Counted from the stretch's first letter, positions 16,821 through 25,508 are shown. The stretch is 64,000 nt of DNA from Pseudomonas putida (GCA_041879295.1 CP047152.1:1059501-1123500); one strand, 5' to 3'. Made by a program: numbers and translations. Notes: generated by a model from the letters alone, not told the origin.

Positions 16821-17420
16821 TCAGTTGAAGATCAGTTGCGCAGCCACTGCAAACATCATCACTGCCACCATCAGGTCGAGCATCCGCCAGGTCGCCGGCC
16901 GCGCCAGCCACGGTGCCAGCCAGGCCGCGCCAATGGCCAGGGTCGAGAACCACAGCAGCGAAGCGCTGGCCGCACCGGCCACGTAGGCGCCAGGGGCGGA
17001 CTGTTGGGCGCCCAGCGAGCCGATCAGCAACACCGTGTCGAGGTACACGTGCGGGTTCAGCAGGGTCACCGCCAGGGCGCTGAGCAGCACGGCGCGACGG
17101 GAACGGACGCCCTGGCCCTGCTGGTGCTGCAGGCTCTGCTTGGAGCAGGCGCTGCGCAGCGCCTTGGCGCCGTACCAGATCAGGAACACCGCGCCGCCCC
17201 AGCGGGCAATTGCCAGCAAGGTCGGGTTGTGCGCCAGCACGGTGGCCAGGCCGAACACCCCGGCGGCTACGAGGATGGCATCACAGACGATGCACAGCGC
17301 TGCCACCGGCAGATGATGCTCACGGCGCAGGCTCTGGGCGAGGACGAAGGCGTTCTGGGCGCCGATGGCCATGATCAGGCCGAAGGCCACCAGCATGCCA
17401 TTGAGATAGCTTTGCCACAT
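16821..17420 (-). CDS. LysE/ArgO-family amino acid exporter
   Basis: A 199-residue inner-membrane exporter of the LysE superfamily, probably for arginine or lysine. It has six hydrophobic segments. The family signature is visible near the N-terminus (IMAIGAQNAFVLAQSLRREH, about residues 15-34), with LLNPHVYLDTVLLIGSLG in the middle. The ATG at 17420 is preferred to an upstream TTG because GGAGAG lies in front of it. It is divergent from a LysR-type gene 101 bases away, the classic LysE-LysG / ArgO-ArgP layout, so export is likely induced when the amino acid accumulates. Confidence 0.85.
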   Translation of the reverse strand: MWQSYLNGMLVAFGLIMAIGAQNAFVLAQSLRREHHLPVAALCIVCDAILVAAGVFGLATVLAHNPTLLAIARWGGAVFLIWYGAKALRSACSKQSLQHQQGQGVRSRRAVLLSALAVTLLNPHVYLDTVLLIGSLGAQQSAPGAYVAGAASASLLWFSTLAIGAAWLAPWLARPATWRMLDLMVAVMMFAVAAQLIFN

Positions 17421-17521
17421 GGCAGGGCTCTCCAAAAAGGGTCACGGAAGATGCTGGCCATTGTGATGTTCGGCGCTGTATAAGAAAAACAAATAAAGCT
17501 GATCACCCATTAGGAAAATCG

Positions 17522-18412
17522 ATGTTAGACTACAAGCTGCTGGCTGCCCTTGCGGCAGTGATCGAACAAGGCGGTTTCGAGCGTGCAGCGCAGGTATTGG
17601 GCTTGTCGCAGTCGGCCATTTCCCAGCGCATCAAGTTGCTTGAGGCGCGGGTCGGCCAGCCGGTCCTGGTACGTGCCACGCCGCCCGGCACGACCGAAGT
17701 CGGCCGCCAGCTACTCAACCATGTGCAGCAGGTGCGCCTGCTCGAGCGCGACCTGCAGCGCCAGGTACCGGCGCTGGACGAAGAAGGCATGCCGGAGCGC
17801 CTGCGCATCGCCCTCAACGCCGATAGCCTGGCCACCTGGTGGGCTGGCGCGGTGGGCAACTTCTGCGCACAACAGAACGTGCTGACCGAGCTGGTGGTAG
17901 AGGACCAGGAAGTGGGGCTTAAACGCATGCGTGCCGGCGAGGTGGCAGCCTGCCTGTGTGGGAGTGAGCGACCGGTAGCCGGAGCACGCAGTTTGCCACT
18001 GGGGGCCATGCGCTACCGGGCGCTGGCCAGTCCCGTGTTCATGGCGCGGCACTTCCCCCAAGGTTTTGTCGCCAGCCGCCTGGCCCGTACCCCGGCGATC
18101 GTGTACGGCCCGGACGATTTCCTGCAGCACCGCTACCTGGCATCGCTGGGCATGGAGGGTGGTTTTCTGCACCACCTGTGCCCTTCATCCGAAGGCTTCC
18201 TGCGTATGACAGAGGCAGGATTGGGGTGGGGCCTGGTGCCCGAACTGCAGGCCCGGGAGCAATTGGCCAGTGGGCAATTGGTGGAAATCTGTCGCGATAC
18301 CCCCATCGATGTGCCGCTGTACTGGCATCATTGGCGCAATGGCGGGCAATTGCTTGCGCAACTGACTGACCACTTGCGGCACACCGCACAGCACTGGCTG
18401 GTGCCCTTGTAG
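17522..18412 (+). CDS. LysR-type regulator, ArgP/LysG-like
   Basis: A 296-residue LysR-type regulator of the IciA/ArgP subgroup. The N-terminal winged helix-turn-helix is clear (ERAAQVLGLSQSAISQRIKLLEARVG, about residues 20-45), followed by a periplasmic-binding-like effector domain (about 90-290). It is transcribed away from the LysE/ArgO exporter gene and probably activates it in response to lysine or arginine. The ATG at 17522 follows TTAGGAAAATCG. The effector is inferred from context. Confidence 0.85.
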   Translation: MLDYKLLAALAAVIEQGGFERAAQVLGLSQSAISQRIKLLEARVGQPVLVRATPPGTTEVGRQLLNHVQQVRLLERDLQRQVPALDEEGMPERLRIALNADSLATWWAGAVGNFCAQQNVLTELVVEDQEVGLKRMRAGEVAACLCGSERPVAGARSLPLGAMRYRALASPVFMARHFPQGFVASRLARTPAIVYGPDDFLQHRYLASLGMEGGFLHHLCPSSEGFLRMTEAGLGWGLVPELQAREQLASGQLVEICRDTPIDVPLYWHHWRNGGQLLAQLTDHLRHTAQHWLVPL

Positions 18413-18461
18413 TCATGGCTAGCGTCAGTTGCATCTGAAATCTGGCAAGACGGAGTGTTAC

Positions 18462-19454
18462 ATGCGAATTCTGGTCACCGGCGCGAGTGGCTTCATTGGC
18501 GGGCGCTTTGCGCGTTTCGCTCTGGAGCAAGGCCTGGACGTGCGTGTCAGCGGCCGCCGTGCCGAAGGGGTCGAGCACCTGGTCAAGCGTGGCGCACAGT
18601 TCATCCCGGGCGATCTGGGGGACGCCGAGTTGGCCCGGCGTTTGTGTCAGGGTGTCGAAGCCGTGGTGCACTGCGCTGGCGCGGTGGGTAACTGGGGACG
18701 CTATCAGGAGTTCTACCAGGGCAACGTGGTGGTTACCGAAAACGTGGTCGAGGGCTGCCTGAAAGAGCATGTACGGCGCCTGGTGCACCTGTCTTCGCCG
18801 TCGATCTATTTCAATGGCCGTTCGCGTCTGGACATCCGTGAAGACCAGGTGCCGCGTCGCTTTCACGATCACTATGGGCAAACCAAGTACCTGGCCGAGC
18901 AGAAAGTGTTCGGTGCCCAGGAGTTCGGTCTGGAAGTGCTGGCGCTGCGCCCGCGCTTCGTCACCGGCGCTGGCGATGCCAGTATCTTTCCGCGGCTGAT
19001 GCAAATGCAGCGCAAAGGGCGTGTGGCGATCATCGGCAACGGCCTGAACAAGGTCGATTTCACCAGTGTGCACAACCTCAACGAGGCGCTGCTAAGTGCA
19101 TTGTTCGCTGATGATCGGGCGCTGGGCCAGGCTTACAACATAAGCAACGGTCAGCCACTGCCGCTGTGGGACGTGGTCAACTACGTGATGCGCCAGATGC
19201 AGCTTCCCCAGGTGACCCGCTACCGTTCCTATGGCCTTGCCTATAGCCTGGCCGCCCTGAACGAGGCGGCCTGCATGTTATGGCCAGGGCGCCCGCAACC
19301 GACCTTGTCGCGCCTGGGGATGCAGGTGATGAGCCGTGATTTCACCCTGGATATCAGCCGTGCCCGGCAGTATCTGGACTACCAGCCCAAGGTCAGCCTG
19401 TGGACGGCGGTGGATGAGTTCTGCAGCTGGTGGAAGCATTTGCCGCCCGGCTGA
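18462..19454 (+). CDS. NAD(P)-dependent epimerase/dehydratase (extended SDR)
   Basis: A 330-residue extended short-chain dehydrogenase/reductase. The dinucleotide motif GASGFIG occupies residues 7-13, and the catalytic dyad is Y138-x3-K142 in HYGQTKYLAEQ, with Ser in HLSSPSIYF (111-112). The sequence resembles 3-beta-hydroxysteroid dehydrogenase-like and sugar-nucleotide epimerases. The ATG at 18462 follows CGGAG; a TTG start 11 codons earlier is less likely. It stands alone between a LysR gene and a coiled-coil protein. The substrate cannot be told from the sequence. Confidence 0.85.
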   Translation: MRILVTGASGFIGGRFARFALEQGLDVRVSGRRAEGVEHLVKRGAQFIPGDLGDAELARRLCQGVEAVVHCAGAVGNWGRYQEFYQGNVVVTENVVEGCLKEHVRRLVHLSSPSIYFNGRSRLDIREDQVPRRFHDHYGQTKYLAEQKVFGAQEFGLEVLALRPRFVTGAGDASIFPRLMQMQRKGRVAIIGNGLNKVDFTSVHNLNEALLSALFADDRALGQAYNISNGQPLPLWDVVNYVMRQMQLPQVTRYRSYGLAYSLAALNEAACMLWPGRPQPTLSRLGMQVMSRDFTLDISRARQYLDYQPKVSLWTAVDEFCSWWKHLPPG

Positions 19455-19527
19455 CAATGGTCATCAATGCGCCGCGCTGGCGGTTTATACTCGTGCCTCT
19501 ATGTGACTTCGGCGGTTGAATGTATCC

Positions 19528-20397
19528 ATGCGTAACCATGTTCACGATGACTTTGATGACGTGCCAACTTTGCGGGCGGGAACGGTTGATGATGACGAAC
19601 TGATGCCGGCGCATGTGATGCGCAGCCGCCAGAAAGCCGCCCGCGGGGCCAGCACGGCGCCGTTGTGGGCGTTGATCGGAGCCTCCTTCATCGCGTTGGC
19701 GGGCCTGGGCTGGTGGAGTTTCCAGCAGATCTCGCTGATGGAGCAGCAACTGGTGGCCACCCAGGAAAGCTTTGCCCGCATCAGTGAGGAGGCGGCTGGC
19801 CGCCTTCAGGCGATCAGTGGCAAGGTGGCGGCCACCGAGTCAGGCGCCACTACCAGCACTGAGGCATTGAAGCTACAGCTGCGCCAGTTGCAGAAGGGTG
19901 TTGCCGGTCAGACCGGCGACCTGGGCAAGCGTCTGGAGCAGGTGCTGGCCGATACGCGAGAACAGCAGAAGGCCGTGACCGAGCTGCAAAGCCAGTTGCA
20001 GGCGCAGTTGAAGCTGGTGAATGGCGAGCTGGCGGCGTTGCGTTCGGGTCAGGTCGATGGTGGCAAGCTGGATGCCCAGTTAAAGAGCCTGAACGAGCAG
20101 GTTGCCGCGCTGAAGGCTGCACAGGTTGATGGCGGCAAGCTGGACGGCCAGCTCAAGAGTTTGGGTGGCGAGGTGGCAGCACTGAAGAAGCAGGGCAACC
20201 CGAGTGCGGCTATCCAGAGCCTGGAGCAGGACATGGTCGTGCTCAAGAGCCAGATCGACAACCGCCCGGCTGCGGCGTCCTCCAGTGGTGCTTCGGTGAA
20301 GGAGTTCGATGCCTTCCGGGCGCAGATGACGCGTAACCTGAACACGCTGCAAAGCCAGATTCAGAACCTGCAGCAACAGATCAACGCTCGTCCGTGA
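19528..20397 (+). CDS. Membrane-anchored coiled-coil protein with tandem repeats
   Basis: A 289-residue protein with a short acidic cytosolic start (DDFDDVPTL, DDDE), one membrane segment (about residues 46-66, LWALIGASFIALAGLGWW), and a long Gln/Leu-rich coiled coil to the C-terminus. A 24-codon unit (QVDGGKLDxQLKSL...VAALK) is repeated in tandem at 20050-20193, visible at both DNA and protein level. The ATG at 19528 is taken; a TTG four codons earlier is an alternative. No enzymatic domain was seen. An anchoring or spacer role is possible, and no name is justified. Confidence 0.75.
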   Translation: MRNHVHDDFDDVPTLRAGTVDDDELMPAHVMRSRQKAARGASTAPLWALIGASFIALAGLGWWSFQQISLMEQQLVATQESFARISEEAAGRLQAISGKVAATESGATTSTEALKLQLRQLQKGVAGQTGDLGKRLEQVLADTREQQKAVTELQSQLQAQLKLVNGELAALRSGQVDGGKLDAQLKSLNEQVAALKAAQVDGGKLDGQLKSLGGEVAALKKQGNPSAAIQSLEQDMVVLKSQIDNRPAAASSSGASVKEFDAFRAQMTRNLNTLQSQIQNLQQQINARP

Positions 20398-20413
20398 CAT
20401 CAGCTGAGCCTTA

Positions 20414-20496
20414 TTCGCAGGCACGCCCGCTCTCACAGGATCAAGAACAGCTTTCAAGCTTTTCGCCGTACCGGTGGGAGCGGGCGTGCCTGCGAA
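20414..20496. repeat. Inverted REP-like pair
   Basis: TTCGCAGGCACGCCCGCTCTCAC (20414-20436) pairs with GTGGGAGCGGGCGTGCCTGCGAA (20474-20496), leaving a 37-base loop. It lies between convergent genes and probably stabilises or ends both transcripts. Confidence 0.8.
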
Positions 20497-20506
20497 CGGC
20501 TCTCGA

Positions 20507-21556
20507 TCACAACCGCGGATAATCGATGTAACCCACCGGCCCCTTGCCATAGAAAGTTTCGGGATGTGCCTCGTTCAACGGCGCATCGGCTGCCAGCCGT
20601 GCCGGCAGGTCGGGGTTGGCGATGAACGGCACACCAAACGCCACGGCATCTGCTTTGCCACTGGCCAGGGCGGCATTGGCACTGGCCTTGTCGAAACGCT
20701 CGTTGACAATGTACGGGCCACCGAATGCCTCTTTGATCAGCGGCCCGATGCTGTCATCGGCTTCCCGCTCCCGCGAGCAGATAAAGGCGATGCCGCGCTT
20801 GCCCAGCTCTCGGGCCACATAGGTGAAGGTCTCGGCGCGGTCGGCGTCGCCCATGTCATGGGCGTCGGCACGCGGTGCCAGGTGCACACCTACGCGCTGC
20901 GCGCCCCACACTTCAATGGCCGCATCGGTCACCTCCAGCAGCAGGCGCGCGCGGTTCTCCAGCGAGCCGCCGTAACGGTCGGTGCGCTGGTTGGTGCTGC
21001 TTTGCAGGAACTGGTCGAGCAGGTAACCGTTGGCGCCATGGATCTCCACACCATCAAAACCGGCAGCCTTGGCATTTTCGGCACCGCTGCGGTAGGCCTC
21101 GACGATGTCGCTGATTTCTTCGGTTTCCAGTGCTCGTGGGGTGGGGTAGTCACTCAGTGGGCGCACCAGGCTCACATGGCCCTTGGGTTGGATCGCGCTG
21201 GGGGCTACAGGCAGTTCGCCATTCAGATAGCTGGGGTGGGAGATTCGGCCCACGTGCCACAGCTGCAGGAAGATACGTCCGCCTGCGGCATGTACGGCCT
21301 TTGTCACATTGTTCCAGCCACGGACCTGTTCATCGTTCCAGATGCCGGGGGTATCTGGGTAGCCGACGCCCATGGGGCTGACCGAAGTGGCCTCGCTGAG
21401 GATCAGCCCGGCGCTGGCACGCTGTACGTAGTATTCGGCCATCAGCGCATTGGGCACGCGGCCTTCATCGGCGCGGCAGCGGGTGAGCGGGGCCATGATG
21501 ATACGGTTGGGCAGTTGCAGGTCGCCCAGTTTGATTGGATCGAAAAGCGTGGTCAT
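20507..21556 (-). CDS. xenB: Old yellow enzyme, xenobiotic reductase (XenB-like)
   Basis: A 349-residue FMN-dependent NAD(P)H oxidoreductase of the old yellow enzyme family, which reduces activated alkenes, nitroesters and nitroaromatics. The TIM-barrel start (FDPIKLGDLQLPNRI) and the substrate-binding H173-x2-N176 pair in EIHGANGYLLDQF are typical, as is DRYGGSLENRARLLLE. Length equals that of XenB. The ATG at 21556 has AAGGCAGG upstream. It starts 17 bases after an ArsR-type regulator gene in the same direction, so the regulator probably controls both. The XenB name is from length, similarity and P. putida synteny. Confidence 0.85.
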   Translation of the reverse strand: MTTLFDPIKLGDLQLPNRIIMAPLTRCRADEGRVPNALMAEYYVQRASAGLILSEATSVSPMGVGYPDTPGIWNDEQVRGWNNVTKAVHAAGGRIFLQLWHVGRISHPSYLNGELPVAPSAIQPKGHVSLVRPLSDYPTPRALETEEISDIVEAYRSGAENAKAAGFDGVEIHGANGYLLDQFLQSSTNQRTDRYGGSLENRARLLLEVTDAAIEVWGAQRVGVHLAPRADAHDMGDADRAETFTYVARELGKRGIAFICSREREADDSIGPLIKEAFGGPYIVNERFDKASANAALASGKADAVAFGVPFIANPDLPARLAADAPLNEAHPETFYGKGPVGYIDYPRL

Positions 21557-21573
21557 AGCGGTTACCTGCCTTG

Positions 21574-21876
21574 TCAAAGTGCTTGGCGCAGTTGTTCGAG
21601 GAACGCCTGGATGGTGGCTTCGTCGCGTTTGAAAAAGTGCCATTGGCCAATCTTCTGGCTGCTGATAAGCCCGGCGCGCTGCAACGTGGCCAGGTGGGCA
21701 GAGACCGTCGACTGCGACAGGCCGCAGCGCTGGTCGATTTGCCCGGCACACACACCGTTTTCGGTGCTGTGGTACTGGTCTGGGAACTGGGTTGCCGGGT
21801 CTTTCAGCCAGCTGAGAATTTCTCGCCTGACCGGGTGGGCCAGTGCTTTTATGATTTCGTCGAGATCGAGTGGCAT
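21574..21876 (-). CDS. ArsR-family winged-helix repressor
   Basis: A 100-residue ArsR/SmtB-fold regulator with LAHPVRREILSWL near the N-terminus and the recognition helix CGLSQSTVSAHLATLQRAGLI at about residues 50-70. It lacks the ELCVCDL metal site of ArsR. Two cysteines at VCAGQIDQRC could instead sense electrophiles or redox state, which would suit its partner xenB. The ATG at 21876 starts the conserved part; the ORF extension upstream lies in AT-rich control DNA. Palindromes upstream (21901-21995) are likely operators. Confidence 0.85.
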   Translation of the reverse strand: MPLDLDEIIKALAHPVRREILSWLKDPATQFPDQYHSTENGVCAGQIDQRCGLSQSTVSAHLATLQRAGLISSQKIGQWHFFKRDEATIQAFLEQLRQAL

Positions 21877-21900
21877 GGTTTGAGGCTCGCTGTAGCGGTA

Positions 21901-21995
21901 TATCGCGATAGGACGAAATATAATTCGCTGAATTCCGATATACAAATACGAAGGCGTTCTGAGCTGAGTACGAATCGATATATCGCGTTATAACG
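21901..21995. promoter_or_regulatory. Palindrome cluster, probable ArsR-type operators
   Basis: Three perfect 10-bp palindromes lie in this AT-rich gap: TATCGCGATA (21901-21910), CGATATATCG (21976-21985) and CGTTATAACG (21986-21995), the last two directly abutting. Related half sites (CGATATAC) lie between. They separate the divergent arsR-xenB unit from acpH and are well placed for autoregulation. Confidence 0.55.
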
Positions 21996-22026
21996 ATATG
22001 CTGGGCGGCGGTGCTAGACTGCGCTC

Positions 22027-22611
22027 ATGAACTACCTCGCACACTTGCACCTGGGCGGTCCGGCGCCGCAACAACTGCTTGGCAGCCTTTATGGCGACTT
22101 TGTCAAAGGCTCGTTGGAAGGGCGCTTTCCGCCTGCGCTGGAGGCGGCCATCCGGCTGCACCGGCATATCGACAGTTACACCGACCAGCACCCGTTGGTG
22201 CTAGCGGCTCTGGCACGTTTTCCGCGCGAGCGGCGGCGCTTTGCCGGCATCGTTCTGGACGTGTTTTTCGACCATTGCCTGGCACGGCATTGGAGCCACT
22301 ACGCCGAACAGCCGCTGGAGCAGTTCACTGGCGCGTTTTATCGGGTACTGCTGGCAGAGCCCGAGCTGCCTGGGCGGTTGGCGCGGATTGCGCCTTTCAT
22401 GGCAGCGGATGACTGGCTAGGGGCGTATGGCGATTTTGCCACCTTGGAGCAGGTGTTCAACGGCATTGCCCGGCGCTTGTCACGGCCTGAGGGGATGGCC
22501 GGGGTGATGGTGGAACTGGAGCGACTGTATGAGCCGCTGCTGGCGGATTTTCGCGAGTTCTACCCGCAGCTGCAGGCGTTTGCGGCGGTAGGGCGGAGGT
22601 CTGACAGTTAG
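22027..22611 (+). CDS. acpH: Acyl carrier protein phosphodiesterase
   Basis: A 194-residue enzyme that removes the 4'-phosphopantetheine arm from holo-ACP. The N-terminus MNYLAHLHLGG, GDFVKGSLEGRFP (about residues 23-35), RLHRHIDSYTDQHP and FAGIVLDVFFDHCLARHW are the conserved AcpH blocks, with the His/Asp residues expected to bind metal. It is transcribed away from arsR-xenB and shares the palindrome-rich gap with it. It ends before an inverted REP pair. Confidence 0.85.
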   Translation: MNYLAHLHLGGPAPQQLLGSLYGDFVKGSLEGRFPPALEAAIRLHRHIDSYTDQHPLVLAALARFPRERRRFAGIVLDVFFDHCLARHWSHYAEQPLEQFTGAFYRVLLAEPELPGRLARIAPFMAADDWLGAYGDFATLEQVFNGIARRLSRPEGMAGVMVELERLYEPLLADFREFYPQLQAFAAVGRRSDS

Positions 22612-22628
22612 AGGTGTGTGGGTGATAC

Positions 22629-22704
22629 TGGCCCCTTCGCGGGTAAACCCGGTCCTACGGGCAATGCGCTCGGTGTAGGAGCGGGTTCACCCGCGAAAGA
22701 GCCA
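22629..22704. repeat. Inverted REP pair
   Basis: Two REP units (22629-22658 and 22674-22704) share CTTCGCGGGTAAACCCG / CGGGTTCACCCGCGAAAG and TCCTAC / GTAGGA arms. They fill the space between the convergent acpH and olsA genes. Confidence 0.8.
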
Positions 22705-22723
22705 GAACAGGCAGTACACGCAT

Positions 22724-23512
22724 TCAGGCAGCCCGCGCCTGTCGACGTGGCGCCATCTCCACGTCTTCAACCCCAAACAGCGCCAGGTGAATCGCCTGTT
22801 GCGCCTGCAATGCCAGCACCGCACGTTCCTTGCCCACGCTACCGATAGGCTGCAGCAGGTGGATGCATACCTCGCCCCGCGGCAGGGCAAACAGGCGTAT
22901 CAGGTGCGACACCAGGTCGTCTTCCCCAATGAACGGCGCTGCCGGGTCGATCTGGTCATCACGCAGGTACTGGATAGCGACTGGCTGCACTGCCACGCCA
23001 CGGTCGATGGCACCTGCCAGCAGGCGGCCATGAAAGGTGCGCAACGTGCGGCCGCTGGTAGTGGTGCCTTCGGGGAATATCAGCAGCGGGCGGGCCAGAC
23101 CCAGTTGCCCGGCGATCTGTTCGCGCAGGCGCTGGCTGTCGCCACCACCACGGCGAATGAACAGCGTGCCGGCCTTTTCCGCCAACCAGCCGGCCACCGG
23201 CCAATGGCGAACTTCGGCCTTGGACAGGAAAGACAGCGGCGTGAGCATGCCAAGCAGGGGTATGTCGGTCCAGGAAACATGGTTGCTGACCCACAGCATC
23301 GGCCGCTGTGGAAGTTCGCCAACTACCTTCACGTCGAAGGGTAGGGCGGCGACCAGGCGCTTCATGAACAGGCAGGTCCAGCGCTGGCGCCGTTCGATCG
23401 GCGCCTTGAAGCCCAAGCGTTCTCCCAAGGCGATGATGCTGGCCATCAGCATGCCCTGCGTCAGCACCAGCAGCAGTCGGATGAGGCGGGCCAGTACCCG
23501 CAACTTCGGCAT
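22724..23512 (-). CDS. olsA: OlsA, lyso-ornithine lipid O-acyltransferase
   Basis: A 262-residue PlsC-type acyltransferase that adds the second acyl chain in ornithine-lipid synthesis. The N-terminus has a hydrophobic helix (about residues 8-28). The catalytic NHx4D motif is NHVSWTD (77-83), and the second block is FPEGTTTSG. Its ATG overlaps the olsB stop (TGATG), so the pair is translationally coupled. A PlsC phosphatidate role is possible from sequence alone; pairing with olsB decides for OlsA. Confidence 0.85.
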   Translation of the reverse strand: MPKLRVLARLIRLLLVLTQGMLMASIIALGERLGFKAPIERRQRWTCLFMKRLVAALPFDVKVVGELPQRPMLWVSNHVSWTDIPLLGMLTPLSFLSKAEVRHWPVAGWLAEKAGTLFIRRGGGDSQRLREQIAGQLGLARPLLIFPEGTTTSGRTLRTFHGRLLAGAIDRGVAVQPVAIQYLRDDQIDPAAPFIGEDDLVSHLIRLFALPRGEVCIHLLQPIGSVGKERAVLALQAQQAIHLALFGVEDVEMAPRRQARAA

Positions 23513-24267
23513 CAGACCGCCGCCTTGAAGTGGCGGGCGTAGCGTGGGCACAGCTCGTCGCGTTTTAGCAGGATGAACACGTCAGCCACCTGGAAATCCT
23601 CGTCCCAGCATGGCTCGCCGCAAATCTTCGCGCCCAGGCGCATGTAAGCCTTGAGCAGCGGTGGCATTTCGGCAATGACGTTGTTGGGCAGGGCCAGTTT
23701 CGGCAGCGGGTTCTTCGGCTCGGCTCGCAGGTGTTCGGTGCACAGGTAGCGCTCACGCAGGCGCTGCATCACTGCATGGGCCTGTACGCCGCCGTCCTGC
23801 ATGGGGATGCTGGCGCAGCCCATCAGATAGCTGTAGCGGCCCTCGTTGAGCACCTCGGCCAGTTCACCCCAGAGCACGGCGATGGTGCCGCCGTTGCGGT
23901 AGTCGGGGGCCACGCAGGTCCGGCCCAGCTCGAGGATCGGGCCTTGCAGCTGCAACAGGCCGTGCAGGCTGAACTCTTCTTCGCTGTAGAAGCGGCCCAG
24001 GCTGCTGGCGGCCTGATGATCGAGCAGGCGGGTGGTGGCAACCAGTTCGCCGGTGCTCAGGTCGCGTACACCAATGTGGCGGCAGTGCACGTCGTAGTCG
24101 TCCATGTCCAGGCCTTGCTCGGCACCTTTGAGCTTGGCCTTGAATTCTGCGCTGAATACTCTGTAGCGCAAGGCTTGGGCTTCTTGCAGCGCCGCGGCGC
24201 CAACCAGGCGTTCGGCTTGCAGACGGCGTTCAGTGCTGTAGTCGCCAGCGGTAGCGATCCGAGTCAT
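23512..24267 (-). CDS. olsB: OlsB, L-ornithine N-acyltransferase
   Basis: A 251-residue GNAT-fold acyltransferase of the OlsB / haemolysin-like group that transfers a 3-hydroxyacyl chain from ACP to ornithine, the first step to phosphate-free ornithine lipids. Conserved blocks are [11 protein letters not shown] (about residues 30-40), [14 protein letters not shown], and [17 protein letters not shown], with [10 protein letters not shown] after. The ATG at 24267 follows GGAG; the longer open frame is rejected for lack of conserved sequence. A PhoB-like array lies 78-117 bases upstream, fitting the use of ornithine lipids under phosphate shortage. Confidence 0.9.
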   Translation of the reverse strand: MTRIATAGDYSTERRLQAERLVGAAALQEAQALRYRVFSAEFKAKLKGAEQGLDMDDYDVHCRHIGVRDLSTGELVATTRLLDHQAASSLGRFYSEEEFSLHGLLQLQGPILELGRTCVAPDYRNGGTIAVLWGELAEVLNEGRYSYLMGCASIPMQDGGVQAHAVMQRLRERYLCTEHLRAEPKNPLPKLALPNNVIAEMPPLLKAYMRLGAKICGEPCWDEDFQVADVFILLKRDELCPRYARHFKAAV

Positions 24268-24328
24268 TACGAGTCTCCATAAGCCAGCCAAGAAGGGTTG
24301 CGGCCGGTCGGCTTTGTTGTGCAAAGTC

Positions 24329-24384
24329 AGCCTAGGTAGACCCAGTGTCACCCCTGTGAATCTTTGGTGATGCTTGCGTGACAC
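24329..24384 (-). promoter_or_regulatory. Probable PhoB-dependent promoter of olsBA
   Basis: On the minus strand four 7-mers GTGTCAC, GCATCAC, GATTCAC and GTGACAC occur in series with 4-base spacers (plus-strand starts 24378, 24367, 24356 and 24345). That is an exact 11-bp period, like tandem Pho boxes (CTGTCAC). A TAGGCT hexamer (24329-24334) follows the last unit after 10 bases, the distance expected for a -10 box when PhoB replaces the -35. Confidence 0.55.
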
Positions 24385-24427
24385 ACCCTGAGCCTTAACT
24401 GAAAGCCCTCCAGCAAGGAGCTGTGCC

Positions 24428-25315
24428 ATGGCCTGGTTGCAACGACTCAACGATCCGCTTCGCCTCGCGCCGACAGGCACCCTGGGCGAAACCTACGCCG
24501 CGCTGCTTGAGCGCCTCGGCCCGGTTGCCCCGTTCGAACTGGCGGTACTGGGCGGGCGTGCAATGGCCACCCCGGGCCTGGCCTTCCTGGTGGGTTACCA
24601 GGCTGCCCTTCGCGTGCTGTGGCCCAGTGCGCCGCACAGCCTTGGCGCCTTGTGTGCCACCGAGCGGCGCAGCGTGCGGCCGGCAGACATGCACACACGG
24701 CTGGATGCTCTGCGGCTGTCGGGTTGCAAAGACTTCGTTACTGCTGGCCTGGAGGCGGAGTGGTTGCTGGTGGCTGCGCGTAGCGAAGCGGCTGGCGCTG
24801 CGCCGCAACTGAGCCTGGCGGTGGTTTACCCCGGGGAGCCGGGGGTTACACTGGAGCCATTGCCAACTCTGCCGCTGATGCCGGAAGTCGGCCATGGCCG
24901 ATTGCTGCTGGAGCAGGCATCGTGCGAGTTGCTGGCCGGTGACGGTTGGGATGCCTATGTGAAGCCGTTCCGTTCGCTGGAGGATTTGTATGTGCTCACG
25001 GCGCTGACCGCTTGGTTATATGGCGTGGGACAAGAGTGCGCCTGGCCGCAGGGGTTGCGCCTGCAGTTGCTTGGGCTGTTGGCCGGCTGTGCCGAGGGTA
25101 GCCGCCAGTGTGCCGATAGCATGGGTTGTCACTTGTTGCTGGGCGGGTTGTTTGCGCAGTTCCAGGCGTTGCGGGGGGAGATAGATGCGGCGTTGGCGAC
25201 AGGGCCGGTACATTGGGCGCAAATCTGGCAGCGTGACCAGGGGGTGATGGCGCTGGCGGCGTCGGCGCGGGAGAAGCGGCTGAACAAGGCTTGGGTTGCT
25301 GCGGGCTTGTCATGA
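24428..25315 (+). CDS. Acyl-CoA dehydrogenase-like protein, incomplete fold
   Basis: A 295-residue protein. The middle part ([23 protein letters not shown], about residues 97-119) resembles the beta-domain of acyl-CoA dehydrogenases (xNGxKxFITNG..AD..LV.AR). The protein is too short and lacks a recognisable N-terminal helical domain, and no catalytic Glu can be pointed out. The C-terminus is Leu/Ala-rich and helical. It is divergent from the olsBA operon. Possibly a degenerate or accessory flavoprotein relative; the assignment is weak and no function is proposed. Confidence 0.55.
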   Translation: MAWLQRLNDPLRLAPTGTLGETYAALLERLGPVAPFELAVLGGRAMATPGLAFLVGYQAALRVLWPSAPHSLGALCATERRSVRPADMHTRLDALRLSGCKDFVTAGLEAEWLLVAARSEAAGAAPQLSLAVVYPGEPGVTLEPLPTLPLMPEVGHGRLLLEQASCELLAGDGWDAYVKPFRSLEDLYVLTALTAWLYGVGQECAWPQGLRLQLLGLLAGCAEGSRQCADSMGCHLLLGGLFAQFQALRGEIDAALATGPVHWAQIWQRDQGVMALAASAREKRLNKAWVAAGLS

Positions 25316-25358
25316 ATGGCTGACAGGTATGTATGAGCCGATGAGTTGCGGCGTGGTA

Positions 25359-25392
25359 CCTGTGGAAGCGGGTTTACGTGCAAAGAGGCCGG
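25359..25392. repeat. Single degenerate REP element
   Basis: CCTGTGGAAGCGGGTTTACG followed by TGCAAAGAGGCCGG resembles one REP unit with substitutions in the inner stem. It lies between the dehydrogenase-like gene and the AEC transporter gene. Confidence 0.55.
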
Positions 25393-25508
25393 TGAAGGCA
25401 TCGGAAAACCTGAAAGGCATTTCCTTTTATCGCGCTTGATCCCCGCAAATCCCGGCCGTTGACGTATCATTGGCCGCCTGACGGCAACCCCTCCAGGATC
25501 GCTTGCGC

